64,000 nt of DNA, taken from assembly GCF_011386835.1 (NCBI RefSeq), contig NC_088792.1, positions 111,820,421-111,884,420 of the forward strand, given 5' to 3'. Shown here in pieces: positions 1 to 12,746 of the stretch (positions are counted from its first letter, which is position 1; each line of letters starts with the position of its first letter). This DNA comes from Chrysemys picta bellii. Lineage: Eukaryota > Chordata > Testudines > Emydidae. A program made the position numbers and the translations under genes. The notes under the pieces are model-generated. The model searched no databases, was not told the origin of the DNA, and saw only the letters and a program-made list of their open reading frames with translations.

Positions 1-274
1 TGCGACGATGTTTTTTGTCCCATCAGGCACTGGGATCTCAACCCAGAATTCCAATGGGCGCGAGAGACTGCGGGAACTATGGGATAGCTATGGGATAGTT
101 ACCCACAGTGCAACGCTGCAGAAATCGACTCTAGCCCCGGTACTTGGACGCACACCGCCGAATTAATGTGCTTAGTGTGGCCGCATACATTTCGACTTTA
201 TACAACCTGTTTTCCAAATTCGAATTATATAAATTCGGATTAATCCCGTAGTGTAGACATACCCATATCTGGGA
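1..274. mobile_element. MITE, end fragment
   Basis: The segment ends in CGTAGTGTAGACATACCC at 274, the typical terminal inverted repeat of a very common turtle MITE family, and contains the internal GCCGAATTAATGTGCTTAGT and AAATTCGAATTATATAAATT stretches I recognise from that family. The other end is cut by the window border. Recognition is from memory. Confidence 0.7.
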
Positions 275-500
275 AGCATAAACTGGGATTCAATGCAGTC
301 CTCTTTATTTCAGTCATCAGTACTTGTCTTGATATAGGTACCTTGATACAGGTAAATATTGATGCATCAAAGAACTATACAAACTAATTGTTTAGCAATT
401 TATCTAACCATTTGCTATTATGAATCTGTGGTACATATTGTCTGAACCTGTTCATTTTTTTAGGTTACATGATGAGCTACTATTTCTGTTTTACTCTTAG

Positions 501-595
501 GAGCCAAGCCATGGTCCAACATCATGGAGATCCTGGAGGAAAAGGACGGGGTTGACACTGAACTGCTGGTTTATGCAATGACCTTAGTTAACAAG
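501..595 (+). CDS. FHOD3: FHOD3 exon, end of FH3 region (probably exon 8)
   Basis: A 95-bp exon. The acceptor is TTACTCTTAG before 501 and the donor is AAG|GTTTGT after 595. The first two bases (GA) finish a codon begun upstream; 31 codons follow, starting [16 protein letters not shown] and ending YAMTLVNK, with the last codon complete. In FHOD formins this belongs to the C-terminal part of the FH3 (diaphanous-inhibitory, armadillo-like) domain, which takes part in autoinhibition by binding the C-terminal tail. The last codon (K) joins directly to the T that opens the next exon, giving the family's MTLVNKTLSGLPDQ stretch. The donor has T instead of A or G at +3. Identification is firm from the joined protein; the exon number is inferred. 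Confidence 0.93.
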
Positions 596-2725
596 GTTTG
601 TTTTAACACACTAATATCATTAGCAATATTAGTACTCATTTATTTTCAGTTACATAATGCTCAAAGGTGTTTTGGGCATTTGGCAGATATATAGCAAGAC
701 CAGTCTTGTCCCAAGAATTTACAGTGCAAGCCACTCAAAGCCAAACTGGATTAACCTTATCTAGAGAACACTACTTGTTGTTTTAATAATGTGCCTTTGG
801 CTACCACTCTACTCTGTTTTTGTAAATGTAACATTAACAACAGCAGATGACATGGTGAGGGGCACTAAATATATCTTTGTCTAAGTAAAATAAATATTCA
901 AATGCTATTTAATCTCAACACGTAACAGATGTAAAATTCAGAGTGTCTTCTCTTTCCATCTTCTCTTTTCCATCCCTTAGAATACTACCAGATCTCCAGG
1001 TTAGTGAGGAAAATGAGACTTTATGGTAGCTAAAAGAGAAGTTAAGTCACTTTTCAAATTAATTGGCTGGAGTGGTGGGAAGGCTGAGGAGTTGGGTAGA
1101 GGGAGAGGTATGAGAGCATATTTACATGAGGTGAATATTGTGGTGCTTTGGGATTGTGTGAGGTTTAGGTAGCTAGAAAGAGGGGTCTAGGTGTTTGAGA
1201 TTCTGTGGTGGGTGGGGTGGTGGGGTCAAGGATTTTGGGGGGCACAGGAGACAGATAAGGACAGTAGTGTGAGCACTAGATGGGCGTGGCAGTTTATGCA
1301 TCAGTAAACTCAGGAGCAGCTTTCTGAAGGTTAGTTCACATCATTGTGCCAACCTATTAGTATGAATAAAACCAACGGTTACTCTTGTTATTTATCATTT
1401 GTGTAACGGTGCCAACCAGGATCAGGACTCCATTTTGCTAGATGTTGTGCCATCACATAGGGAGATGCAGTTGCTGTCTCCAAAGATCTCAAAATTTAAT
1501 TAGAAACAAGACTCAACACATGAATGTAACAAACCATAGGGACAGGGTGGACAAGCATAATGTTAATAAGATCCCATGGTTACAAAGGCTAGCTTTGTGC
1601 ACAATTTGATGGTTCCAGAACATTTGATTTTTTTCTCTATGCATCGAGTGTAATGAATTTAACAGGTCTGAATGCTAATGAAAGGGTTTCTGTTTGAAAA
1701 AGAAAAGGTGCCATGATTTTTTTCTTTCTTGCTTATAGTTCTCAAAGGTTTTTATTACAAGTAGCTGTTCCATTGTAAAATCAAATGTTATCTAAAATAT
1801 GCATGTACACTCACAAAAGAAAACCAAAAGGCCATAAAAATGAGAAGCTAGTTAGAAAAAAGTTCTTAACCTCTAAAGTAATCATCAAATGAGTCAGATT
1901 TTAAAAACTGACCTTTTAAAGAAGACAGAAAACCAGAATGTATTTAAGAACCAAAATATCATTGTGCTTTATGGTTTTGTTTAACAGGTCAGAGTGTTAC
2001 TAACATTTTGATGTGTTAAATTCATTATATTCGTTCAAGTATCTTCAGTTTGTCAATTCTGGTCATAAATCACAATCTGAATTTATTCCTACTGCATAGT
2101 ACTTTCTCAAGCTCTTGTTCATGGCTATAGTAAACATTTTTTGGTAAACTAGCTTCTCTTCTAATGCTTGGAATTGCCCTTGGAAACAGCCTGATAGGGC
2201 CAGATACCCCAGTAACATCACTGTTGTCATGATGTTTCATTGAAAACCAACTCCTGGTCCTGTTGAAATCAGTGGCAAAACTCCCACTGACTTCATTAGT
2301 AGAAGAAACCTTCTGAAAGGCATTTCTCGATTCACATATGTATATAACTCCCACTAAAGCAGGAAAACATGTCCTCAGGAGTCTTTTTCCATGCTCATTT
2401 CATGCCGTGGTATATTATATACTGGGTTCCCTCTTTCTGGTGATTATACCTCTTAATCTTGTCTGGGAATTGTCAGCCCTAATGTTTGCTTTATTACTGT
2501 ATCTCGTATTGACTTATTTTCATCCCACAGTTGATTTCTTTAGGTCTGAGCCCATCATTCCTCCTTGTAACTTTTTTTAGGAGGGGCGTGTAGACCTAGC
2601 CTAAGAGACCAATTCTGCCACACTTATGCACATTGGGTGACACCATGCTCTAAAGTGGCTTGCATAATACTTGTAATAAGGTGCTACTCAACATGAGTGG
2701 CAGAATTAGTCTCTTAAGCTTATTT

Positions 2726-2881
2726 GGGCCTGATTCTCACTTGCTCTGCACCTTGTATAGTCATTAGCAACAACATAAACTGAGTGTAAAATGCTACCAC
2801 ATCAAAATAGCAGTACATTACACCCACTTTGTAATGGTGTAAATGACTGCCAGAAGTACAGGGCAAAAGAGAATCAGGCCC
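2726..2881. mobile_element. Short inverted-repeat MITE, 156 bp
   Basis: The ends GGGCCTGATTCTC (2726-2738) and GAGAATCAGGCCC (2869-2881) are perfect 13-bp inverted complements. The interior has TGTAATGGTGTAAATGACTG, frequent in turtle GGGCCTGATTCTC-type repeats. Non-coding. Confidence 0.75.
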
Positions 2882-3650
2882 ATTTCTGTTTAAAAAAATC
2901 TCTCTCCAACAGTTCATCTTCTCCCCGACTTCATTCTGCTGTTGAGCCATAATAATGGATTCATCACATGGCAGTCATTTTCAATACTAGGCTGGGAGGG
3001 CATATTGCTATACAAACTGTACTATGACTTCACTGCACAGTAGCAGTGTGTGGCTAATGGTAGTACTGTGAATTCACCAGCAAAAAAAAGTCTAGACTGT
3101 GATAAGAAAAACTCTGTATTAAACCCAGAAACAAATAGAAATGGGAGTTCAAAAAGTTATTGTGGTGTAAATTATTTTTATATAAATATTCTTTATTTTC
3201 AAGTTTGTGAAAGTGCCTCTCGACTGTTAATGGTAAATGTTTGTCCCACAATTAGAAATGCTTTATATATGCAGGAACTCTTAATAAGCCCCTTTAGACA
3301 AGGTAGCAAGCATCCCTTCAGTAAGATTTTAAAGAATGAAAAGGAAGGAAGGAACTGATATTTCTGCTGTCTAGATCAACTTGTACATTAAAAATACTAC
3401 TATTACCTAAGGACTTAAAGACAGTAGGCACATGGCTTGGGATGATTGTTCCTGGCTGAGCATCAATCAGCTGTGTGGCTCACCCTTCTCCTTAAGGCTG
3501 AAGAGACAGGAATCAATAGGAAACCAGCCTGCCTTGCTCAGATAGAAAAAAATAAAAAAGGTTTATCTCTCTGCTTCTATTCCTGTGCTTAATACCTTAA
3601 TATTTGCTGGTTTTTAGTTCTGCAGTTAAGTAGAACCAGGGAAGGATCCA

Positions 3651-3672
3651 TGTGTGTGTGCGCGTGCGCGCC
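3651..3672. repeat. TG/CG dinucleotide tract
   Basis: Alternating purine-pyrimidine tract TGTGTGTGTGCGCGTGCGCG, a possible Z-DNA-forming sequence; nothing else is attached to it. Confidence 0.8.
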
Positions 3673-3951
3673 CATATAGATATATTTATTGACCCACATT
3701 TTCAGTAGTTTTTCAGGAACCAGTAACATCGATTTGTTTTGCTCATTATCTTTTTCTTACATATTTTCACAGAGTTTTTTGTTAGACTCTGCTCCACTTG
3801 ATGTTTTATTTTTCTAGCTGTGTCTTACTAACCCCACTCTTTGTTTCTTGTTTAACCAGAATCACGTACACTGCCACTTACAAATTCTTGTAAAACTTTT
3901 TTAATTCTCTTCAAACCAAATCATTGTCAATGTTGTCCCTTTGATTCTCAG

Positions 3952-4095
3952 ACGCTGTCGGGGTTGCCAGATCAGGACTCTTTCTATGACGTGGTGGACT
4001 GTCTGGAAGAGCTAGGCATCGAAGCTATTTCACAGAGACACTTGAACAAGAAAGGAACAGACTTGGACTTAGTTGAGCAATTTAACATTTATGAG
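3952..4095 (+). CDS. FHOD3: FHOD3 exon, end of FH3 region (probably exon 9)
   Basis: A 144-bp exon of exactly 48 codons with both junctions between codons. The acceptor is TTGATTCTCAG and the donor is GAG|GTAACA. It encodes TLSGLPDQDSFYDVVDCLEE, then LGIEAISQRHLNKKGTDLDL and ends EQFNIYE. The pattern LPDQDSFYDV.DCLE is shared by FHOD1 and FHOD3; the following ISQRHLNKKGTDLDLVEQ favours FHOD3. The segment closes the FH3 domain, an alpha-helical repeat that together with the GTPase-binding domain keeps the formin inactive. No stop or frameshift is present. Confidence 0.96.
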
Positions 4096-5159
4096 GTAAC
4101 ATAACATGCCCTGTTTTATGCATCTTACAGCTTGTGCAAACTTCAAAGCTGGGGGCTGGGAGGGAGAGAATGTAACCTAGGTGAAACTTGGTTATCTATT
4201 TTATTTTAAAAGAAAAACATCTGGTTGCTGGAAGTGTTACACACATTTCGTATATGTGACCTACTCCGGTACATGACTACATGCAGTACAAATGCATTTC
4301 ATACTAGACATAGGTTATACGTCAAAGTGAAACAGCACATTTACTAGCCTCTTTAGAGGCAGTTCTGCCTGCAATTAAAACTCTTTCTCAAACTGCTAGT
4401 TACACATCAGACTCCCTAAGTCAGTAAAAGTTCTTTCCATATGCAAAAGCATTCAGTGCACAAAAAAATGTCCCGCCTACATCAGCTTCACATACACAGC
4501 TTTCTCCACAATGGATTGCCCAGTGAGTCCTTGTTTACGAGTTTATACTGGATCAATTCCTACCCGACTTGCAGTGATTGGATACTGACTGACTCCACAT
4601 TCACCACCTGTGAAATATTTATGTGCAAAGATAGGATATTTGGTTTCTTAACAATTAGACACTTTTCAGACTTTGCTTTTTTTAGGCCGAAAGTAATATA
4701 AAGTGCATGTGAATTTATGTCATGGTGCAGTGAAATAAAATTACTGCCTCTAGTACTAAGTCCAGCTGCAGAGACGTTGGGCCTGCTTCTCTTCTTTCTT
4801 ATGCCAGCTTTACCCCATGGTAACTCCATTGATTTTAGTGGAATTACTCCTGATTGATACCAGTGTTAGATGATTCAGGCAAAACATAGGTATAGAGACC
4901 TGAATGCTCCGCTGAATGTAGTCACACCAACTGAAAACTTGTGTGGCTCATTGGAGAATAAGGTCCAGAAACATGCTGTCTGGTTTTTGAAATCCATCAT
5001 GATACCAGTTGACAAGACCGAGTTTTCTCAACTTTACTGAGTGGTAAAAACAGATAACAAACTTGCATGCCAGTTTAATATCTTTAATTTCTTTCTTGAT
5101 TGAGAAGAAATTTGTAGCACAGTGGGCTAGCTTGCCTTTATTATATGTACTGCTTTGCA

Positions 5160-6295
5160 TTATATCCTGCTTTGCATTATATTCAGCAGTAATGCAAGAA
5201 ACCTACAGGCCTGTGTCCTGTAAGACATTAGCTTCAGCAAGTTAGGATAAGGCTTGAGGCTTATGAACTTTGAACAGCTAAACTTTGCACAGATAAACGG
5301 CCTAATGGAAAACACCAAGTATTTGGGGAGCTGAAAATAGAATTTAAGGGTAAGTTCTCACCACAGGTACATAATTCAACCACAGATGTTGTCCAGGCAA
5401 CAAACTGACATACATAACAGGTATATGAGATACATCTAAGGCTAGCCTGCTTGCTTATATAGCTTTTCTTACAAGTTTCTTATTTTTGTATAAGTCTGAT
5501 TCTTTGTTTTATTATAATAGGTTTATAGGTCTATATTAGAGTATATTTTGGCTGTAACACAAAGGACCTGCAGGTCACATCCTGTATGTTGAGCTAAGGC
5601 AAAGTTCGCATACATATGTTTGGGACCTTTCACCGAGATAGATGATGATGCGCTAAAGCATAAGGTCCATATATGGCTGCAACCTTTAACATGGAGGATG
5701 CGTTAAAGCAGGTTGGCATAGGGGCTTTCCTAAGTTCATACCCTTTTAAACCTAAGAGGTACACCACACCTTGGAACTTGGAAAGAACCGAAATAACCAG
5801 TTAGGGCAGAAATAACAAATGTGATCCTAACCACAAAAGGGGCATGGTAACGAATGGATGTATATGATAATAAGTTGAGATCATTGATATACTAACCTAT
5901 AGGGAAAAGACACTCCGACATTAGTAAGGTGAGGAAATACAAATAAGGAAAAGTGGGGAAATCCCCTACTGAATATGCATCAAACATAGCGGCGTCAGCG
6001 TAACATATTATAAAAGTGGCATCCCAGCCTAGGGGTGGTAGGAGGAGGAGGTGTAGTCCTTGGGAGGTGCCAGAATGATGGCCACTGGTGATGATGGGGA
6101 AGATGACGAGGAAGATGATGGCTAATGTTTCAGGTTGTTTTACAGGAGATGCTGTGAGTATATGGATGTGCAGATGTACATTCTGTAGTTTCTCCATCTT
6201 ACTAAGTCGGGGTGTTTGTGACTGTGCTAAATGTATTATTAAACTATATTTGTAAATATAAAAGAGTTCCTATAGGGTGAGTGTTGCAACTGCGC
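5160..6295 (+). mobile_element. Probable old solo LTR (boundaries uncertain)
   Basis: The segment resembles a turtle endogenous retroviral LTR I recognise by the GGGGAAATCCCCTACTGAAT stretch (5959 on) and a TATA box, TATAAAAG, at 6009-6016, followed by a U5-like end near GTGTTGCAACTGCGCACA (about 6281-6298). AATAAA is not clear; ATTATTAAAC near 6234 may replace it. I could not find the target duplication, so both ends are estimates. No viral coding sequence is present. Confidence 0.5.
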
Positions 6296-6539
6296 ACATT
6301 GAATAACACTGGGCCTGATCTTGGAGAAAGAACCTGGCAACCCTCAAAATGATAACTGGGGATTCTTAAGTAATCAATATAATTTAATACGTAATCTAAA
6401 GATCAGGCAACCGATTGTAGCAACATTAGTAAAGTTCCAAAGTAGTGTGCTATGTATAATATCTCCATGGCCCTCGTGTAGCTACTTTCTAGAGAGTAGA
6501 AAATCTAGTGGCCAGACTGAGTTTCAAGAGATGTGGATT

Positions 6540-6650
6540 TTGTTTATGGATCTGTCCCAGACTTCCTGTGGGACTTTGGTAAATCACTTAACCTCTCTGT
6601 GGCTCAGTTTCCCCATCTATAAAATGAGGATTGTACATCATTACCTCCAG
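6540..6650 (+). mobile_element. MIR-like SINE remnant
   Basis: GACTTTGGTAAATCACTTAA, CCTCTCTGTGGCTCAGTTTC and CCATCTATAAAATGAGGATT follow the order of the MIR core and 3' region (CTTAACCTCTCTGTGCCTCAG then ATCTGTAAAATG). It is an ancient amniote-wide SINE; the 5' tRNA-related part is not recognisable. Confidence 0.8.
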
Positions 6651-7115
6651 TGGTAGGGTGGGAATTCACAAGACTCAAGGTAAAATCCTGTCCCTTTTGA
6701 AGTTGGTAAGAATTTTGCCATTGAATTAAATAGGGCCAGATTTTCTCCCAGGGATTTTCAAAGGCATGAATGGGGATGAGGTGCCCAAATCCCACTGTAA
6801 TATGATGGGAACTAGACATCTAATTCCCTTAGATTTTGAAAATCCCAGCCTAAATGTTTACAAAGTTCTCGAAGATCTGCAGATGAGGGGGTCTATGCAA
6901 TCCCAGTGTATGAATAGCAGCAAGATGAGTGTGTAGCAGCTAAAGAGGAGTAGCTGTTGTAATGGTGAGTATAGTAAGAGTCAGTTAAGTTATGCTGGGA
7001 GCAATGACTTCATGGTTGGGGATGATGTGCAGCTACATATTCATTGTTAAAATGTGAATGAAAACATAGGAAATCTAGAGCTAACGTGAAAAGTCTCCCC
7101 TTGTGTTCCTTTCAG

Positions 7116-7354
7116 ATGACACTGAGACATGAGGATGGAGACGAGACTGCTGATCCCCCACCCAATGGGCGCAAAGACAGAAGAAGGGCCAGTCTTGGCT
7201 CCAGTGAACGAAGGGGATTAGAGCGCAGGAGAAGCCGCAGACATTCAGCCCAGAGCATCAAAAGCACTTTATCAGCTCCTGCAAGTCCCTGCAGTCAGTC
7301 GAGTCCAAGCTTCATGTTAGGCCATGGGCAGCGTATTGAAGATCTTAGTGAGAA
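7116..7354 (+). CDS. FHOD3: FHOD3 exon, basic/serine-rich linker (probably exon 10)
   Basis: A 239-bp exon. The acceptor is GTGTTCCTTTCAG and the donor is GAA|GTAAGT, the best consensus donor of the eight. It starts in phase 0 and holds 79 codons plus two bases. It begins MTLRHEDGDETADPPPNGRK, is followed by an Arg-rich stretch (RKDRRRASLG, ERRGLERRRSRRHS) and a Ser/Pro stretch (STLSAPASPCSQSSPS), and ends RIEDLSE plus AA. RRAS and RRHS look like basophilic kinase sites. In mammals I recall the same order (RDRRRAS, RRRSRRHSVQSIKSTLSAP). The Met at the start is internal: the frame is open into the previous exon. The final two bases set the phase for every exon that can follow. Confidence 0.96.
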
Positions 7355-7473
7355 GTAAGTGCTTGAGACAAGAAACATTCCTTTATTCTCATTATTGTGC
7401 CTTTCTATTGTATTCATTGCACATTATTGACTCTGATCATGGCAAACTATTCAGTTATTTCATTTCCCCCCAC

Positions 7474-7474
<1 letters not shown>

Positions 7475-7540
<66 letters not shown>
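7475..7540. repeat. (TTTC)n microsatellite
   Basis: Sixteen to seventeen uninterrupted TTTC units, 120 bp after the 5' splice site at 7355. A pure pyrimidine tract of this length is likely to be polymorphic. Confidence 0.97.
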
Positions 7541-8630
7541 GTAATGGACAAAAAAGCAAAATGCTACTAGAGGTTTAAAGGAAGAAAGATGTGATCATTT
7601 GGTTCTTCTATATTCACCTGCCTTTAGGATGCATATGTTCCCTATGAATACCTGCCTGTCAGTACTATATTTCATTGATCTTCAGAGAAACAAACCTTCA
7701 AAGCAATCTGTAAAATAAACAAATACATTCCTGAGTTTGTATTACCATTTGTCCCATAGGAATGGATGTAAACAACATGAGATGGAACATTCATAAAGTG
7801 AGATCTTAACATTTATTGATAGAATTTTCATCTACTGTAATATATGGACAGAATTTCCATCTAATATATCCATTTAGTAGAAGATTCAAATTCTATAGGG
7901 AGGTCCTGGTGAAATCATAAACATCATGATTTATTACACTTGTGCAAAGTTATTTTTTGTGTGATTGGAATGAATTCATATGAGGCATTTTCTTTTTACA
8001 ATCAGTGTTCCAAAATGTATATTCATATTTTCTTTCAAGGCTTGAGTTGTTTTGAATAGATGTGATGTTATATTTAAGAATTAACAAATGAGATGCAATA
8101 AGGACCAACTGGGGAGGAATCAGTGGCCCAGAAACAAGGCTAGCCATTCAATCTAACTGGTTATTACTGCTTGAGAAGTGCTCTGGACTGAGGTATTTAT
8201 TGACATTATAAGACAAAAATGAAAACCGATAGGTGTTTGAATTTTCTTTATTGCCAGTGCCATTCCAGTTCATCTGGACAGAGTTTTGTTAGAGAAAAGC
8301 GGGAGCTGCTGGTTGTCAGCACCTCTGAAAATCAGGCACAAAGTGTCTTGAGCTGGGAAACCAGAAACTGAATCACATTAAACAAATGAAGACTTAATGT
8401 TTGTGAAGTTCTTTGAGCATTTCTGATGGAAGATACTATATACAATCCTGGAGCCTCAAAATTCTGCCAGTCATGTAGGAAACTTTCTATCTTGCAAACT
8501 AAATTTTACCGAATAACAATGTATTCTTATTAAAAAGACCCTTCCTTCAGAATACTTGAAATTTTAAGGCTCCAGGACTATTAAGTAGTAGTGGCATGTC
8601 ATATACTGCATAGTGGCTTCTCAGTATATT

Positions 8631-8851
8631 GAGGGCAAGTCCACAAACCGCTCTGGCACGTCTGGTGAAGATATACTATGCTGACAGGAGAGCGCTTTCA
8701 CGTTGGCATAATTATTCCACCTCCATGAGAGATGGCAGACATAGCATGGTGTAAACACCATTTTAAGTCAATGTACGTCGCACAAGGGAGATGTTGTTTT
8801 CACACCTCTGAGCAACGTAAGTTATATCGACATAAGCAGTAGTTTGGACCA
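8631..8851. mobile_element. MITE copy, degraded
   Basis: GTAAACACCATTTTAAGTCA and the end GTTATATCGACATAAGCAGT followed by AGTTTGGACC are features of a common turtle MITE whose ends read like TTATGTCGACATAAG..GTGTGGAC. The left end near GAGGGCAAGTCCACA fits an inverted complement loosely. Family recalled from memory. Confidence 0.55.
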
Positions 8852-10801
8852 GCTCTCTATGTCCAATGCATTTGTCATCATTCCATGTTGTCATTTGACG
8901 TCTCATTCATGTTTGTTTTTGGCTGGGTCTGTAGTGAATTCGAGCCTGAGGGCCTCGTGGTCTTACAGGCTGATGACAAGGATGACAGTGCATTTGAAGC
9001 TGAACTTCAAACATCTTCAATGTGAGTGTTGCTGCAGCTGCTCTGCATGGAACACCTCTTGCATGGTTCTGGGCTTTTTCATTACCTCTTGGTGTCTAGA
9101 ACACATGCAGTGGGTGTGATTGACTCCTTAGGGTGATGCATTTGGGTTGAAGAAATGCATTTTATTTCAATGCTTTGATCCTGGATTGATTTTTCTGTTG
9201 TAATCAAAGACATGCAAGCACGCTGAGTTATCCTTCCCGAGTTACACTACACTTGGTCAGTTTTACGATTTTTTTGTCATTTGCATTCGCCCTGTTGTTT
9301 TCTTTGTTTCATAGCTGGGAACTGGAGAATGCATAACAGCCAGATGGAAAAAAACAGTCTATCCCAAATCACACCATCCTAATCCCCAACACACAACCCT
9401 CTAACACGCTCTATGTTTAAATCTGTGTTCATCTTCTTTTGGACCTGATATTTTGCTAGTCACTTTCTTTGTCATCTATATTTTAACCATTTTCAGACAG
9501 ATCTTGGCCCCAGCTCTGGATGTATTGGCAGTGGGCAGGAGCAAAGTACTACACTTCATTCTCCCACTCAGTTCTTGCCATACCAGAGATTGGGCCTGTT
9601 GTTTCTTCACTCCTGGAAAATCCCTGAAAGCTGATTCTTTGAAATTCCAGCCATTTAGCCTCTTGAGAGGATAGCCTGCTTTGCTGACTATTCATTCCGT
9701 ATGATTATGTTTCTTTCTGGACATGCAAAGAAGTAGCCTATATAATTGAGTATCATATTTGATAAAGGGTTTTTTAAAAGCTAACTTTAATATAGTGTAT
9801 AAGTCTTAGAATGTCTTGAAGTACTTAGAAGCATAGCTACCCCTCTGATTCATTATTTGCATTGGCTGCATCCTGTTTCCCAAGCTATAAGCATTAAAGC
9901 ATCAAAATAATGTCTAGGCACCACAAATCTGTTAGTCTCAGACTTAATTATTTTTTAAAAACTCGTGAAAGCAACATAACAGCATTAGGGCGAGAGCAAA
10001 GGCATATGGTTTATCAGTTTGATCAAGGCAGAATATTTGCCTATTGAGACCAGAAGTTCATGTATTAATGAAAATGAGTCTGACCCTCAGAACTCTGGAC
10101 CATGTTTTTGCCACACCTGGCTACTACTTAGGGGAAACATTTTCCCATTCCATTTCAGGATCTCTATGCAGAGAAATCATTTTGGACTATTGTTTCAAAA
10201 TAGTCATTTTGTGGGCTAGTCATTGTGCCTGAGAAGTAGGAATATTATTTTCTAAAGGGCCTCAAAACTAAACAACACAAAATTATGCTCAGAAATATGA
10301 TAGAGAGGTCTCTTTTTTCTATTTTTTATAGAAATATGGTTCCTATGGAATCTTAGTAAGTTTTTTATTCATGTTGTATCTGAGTTTAGTTCACAGAGTT
10401 GGTGAAAACATGGGAAAAAAATTGCAAAAATGTCTTCAAAATATTTTTGTTGTTTTTCCTCAAAATATTGCGATTTCAATACATATTGTTCCAATTCTGA
10501 AAAATTTCAGCAAGCGGCAAGCTCTCATCCACTCCCCATGGGGGCATGTTTGTTGTGGGTCCACAGCCCCACCTCCACTGCCCATACGAACAAGTATTGG
10601 AGTCTCGTCTTAACTAAAGGCATGTTACATCTACAAAGGTATATCAAAAGCCAGCTGAGTGCTCTACCATAGTGAAATTGTCAGCGCCTGACCTCTGCAG
10701 GCATAACATTTCCAGCCGCCACAGCCTGGTGATACCTTTGTTTCCCACCCGTGAATTCGGCCTATAGAAATTACAGAAGGAAAAGGCCCAATTGTTCACC
10801 T

Positions 10802-10870
10802 GGGATCAGATCTAGTGCCCATTTAAGTCAATGGAAAGCCTCCCTTTCAGTGGGCATTGGATCCAGCCCC
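10802..10870. repeat. Small hairpin repeat
   Basis: GGGATCAGATCTAGTGCCCA at the left and TGGGCATTGGATCCAGCCCC at the right are imperfect inverted complements around AAGTCAATGGAAAGC. Same type as 31258-31328 and 62751-62820. Confidence 0.6.
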
Positions 10871-12746
10871 TAGTATATCCCCGAGCAAATGCAGGATTGT
10901 TATTTACAGTGTATTTTGCAGGGCTCTATCTATTTTAGTTATAAAATATCCCCAACTATGAGGCTTCAGCCACTTTCCTTGGAGACGCTTACAAATTCGC
11001 TTCACCATTAGGAAAACTTTACTGGTATTCAGCCTAATTTTCTTTTCCTTACATTTACTTCCTTGCTTCTGCTGGTAGTTACATGGTATATATGTCACTT
11101 GATTCTGATGTTGGCTTTACACTGGAATAACTTCATTGACTTCAGTGGAGCCACTCCTGATTACACTCTTGGGAGATCAGAATCAGTCCCACATAGTATA
11201 TTGTGTTTCTTTTTAGACTATATTCTTCTTGGTTATTTATGGACTCCATTCCCCAGATCGCTGCAGGCTCTAGGTACCTCAGAGTACTCCTTTGCAGAGT
11301 GTTCCTCTTCCCTTTCTTTCTACTCCATTCAGATGGTTTGGCACATATTTTGCTTTTGTTTACCACATCAAACAGGTTGTTCAGAGTCATCTGCTTTGTG
11401 TCAACAGGTAAGATTTACTGCAATGGCAAGGAAATAAGTCTTCCAAAAAGAGAAATTTATGGTGGCAGTAAAGCAGAAAAGACAATAGTATCCAAATTCT
11501 GTTTTCATTTGCAGTGCTGTAAATCGAGCAAAGCTGCCTGAAGCCAATGCAGTTACTCTGATTTACACCAGTGTAATTGAGAGCAGACTTTGGTTTTAAG
11601 ATGGGAAAAGGTCAGACTATATATCTTTAAGGGCAAGCAAGTGGAGAACTTGTAGGTCTTTTTCATCATGTTGGCAACCATCTTCCAAAGTAAATGCACC
11701 ACTGTTTTATATGTGGTTCAAAACAAATAAGGGACAAAATCTGTTCTGTTAGTGTGGTTTAACTGAGAGCAAAAGCCATCTTTTATATACCCATTATAAA
11801 TACTTAACTAAAATTATACTAAGTGTGGGGGGGGGGAGGGGAGAACGGACTTTTACAGACAGGCATTTTGCTGCAGGCATATTTCTGTTATCTAGACTCT
11901 TGACATTTACTTTAGGCCTTACACTCACAAGTTTGCCTTGCACTAGACCCCTTTCTGTTTCCATTATGCGGTGAGCTCAATAAAGTTTGGAAACACTTTA
12001 ATCCTATTAAAATATGACATTTAGAATGATTCAAGGATGGAACCTTCTCAACTTTTTCTTTCCTGCTCAGAATTTACTAGTCTAAATCTATGGGCCTATC
12101 ATAGCATTTTATTTTAAAAATAATAGACTTCTTACCGAAGCGTTTCTATATTTTATGTGTGATGCTAGCTTTTTTTTCAGCCATGCCAATGAGGAGTCAA
12201 AGAAGACAATAAAGAGTTGCAAGATCTTGCATGATAGTTGAGTTTTCATTTTACACCCTTAAAGAATCTTGTGTGCAGTGGTCACATGAGCCTTAATAGA
12301 CAAGTCAAGTGACTGTGTTTCACTTTTGGTTCTCATACTGACAGAGCTGAAGGCATATAGTTTGATGTGCAGCTGCGTGGTAGTGGAATTCCTCGGTATG
12401 GTTCTCACATAATGTGCTCTTCATGGGCCCATCCACGCACAGCAATACATCAGGAAATGCCGCTCCTCAGTCTTTCAAATGAGCGCAATGATGAGCCTAT
12501 TCCAAAAAATCTGATCTGACCAAGTGTTTCCCTTTGATCGTTATTACACAAAGAAAATCTTCTACCCCAGAAATACTTCAACTGAATTCTGTCAACAAGA
12601 CTTAGTGAGCTTTCTCTGGGAAGTCGAAAGTAGATTTACACTAGTGGATCTTATCAGCATTTAAGCAAAGAATCTATCTATGTTTTATGGGGGATTTAAA
12701 TATAAAGTGTTTTCAAATAATCTACTGAGACTTAGAACGTTGTGAA

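Larger units (their letters stand above)
596..3951 (+). other. FHOD3: FHOD3 intron (3.4 kb)
   Basis: Intron between the two FH3 exons. It is AT-rich and I see no coding sequence in it. Recognisable content is limited to a short inverted-repeat element at 2726-2881, a fragment near 2240-2310 with the CAGTGGCAAAACTCCCACTG hairpin type discussed under 31258-31328, and a TG/CG dinucleotide tract at about 3651-3672. Short open frames at 2070-2354 and 2338-2580 have no family resemblance or splice support. Confidence 0.85.
4096..7115 (+). other. FHOD3: FHOD3 intron (3.0 kb)
   Basis: Contains a probable old LTR at about 5160-6295 and a MIR-like SINE remnant at about 6540-6650. The rest (4100-5150 and 6660-7115) is AT-rich unique-looking sequence without coding potential that I can support; around 4800-4865 there is a degraded fragment resembling the small hairpin repeats elsewhere in the window. 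Confidence 0.8.

Noticed and set aside
7352..7357. Reading the exon on through AAG TAA as a C-terminal stop
   Set aside because: AA|GTAAGT is a strong donor, and joining to the next exons restores an open frame, so the in-frame stop codon next to it is intronic.
7323..7578. Open frame with repeated FLSFFLS peptide
   Set aside because: It is the translation of the (TTTC)n microsatellite.
11063..11541. 124- and 112-codon open frames
   Set aside because: Overlapping frames in unique intron sequence with no motif; the start lies beside a degraded hairpin repeat.
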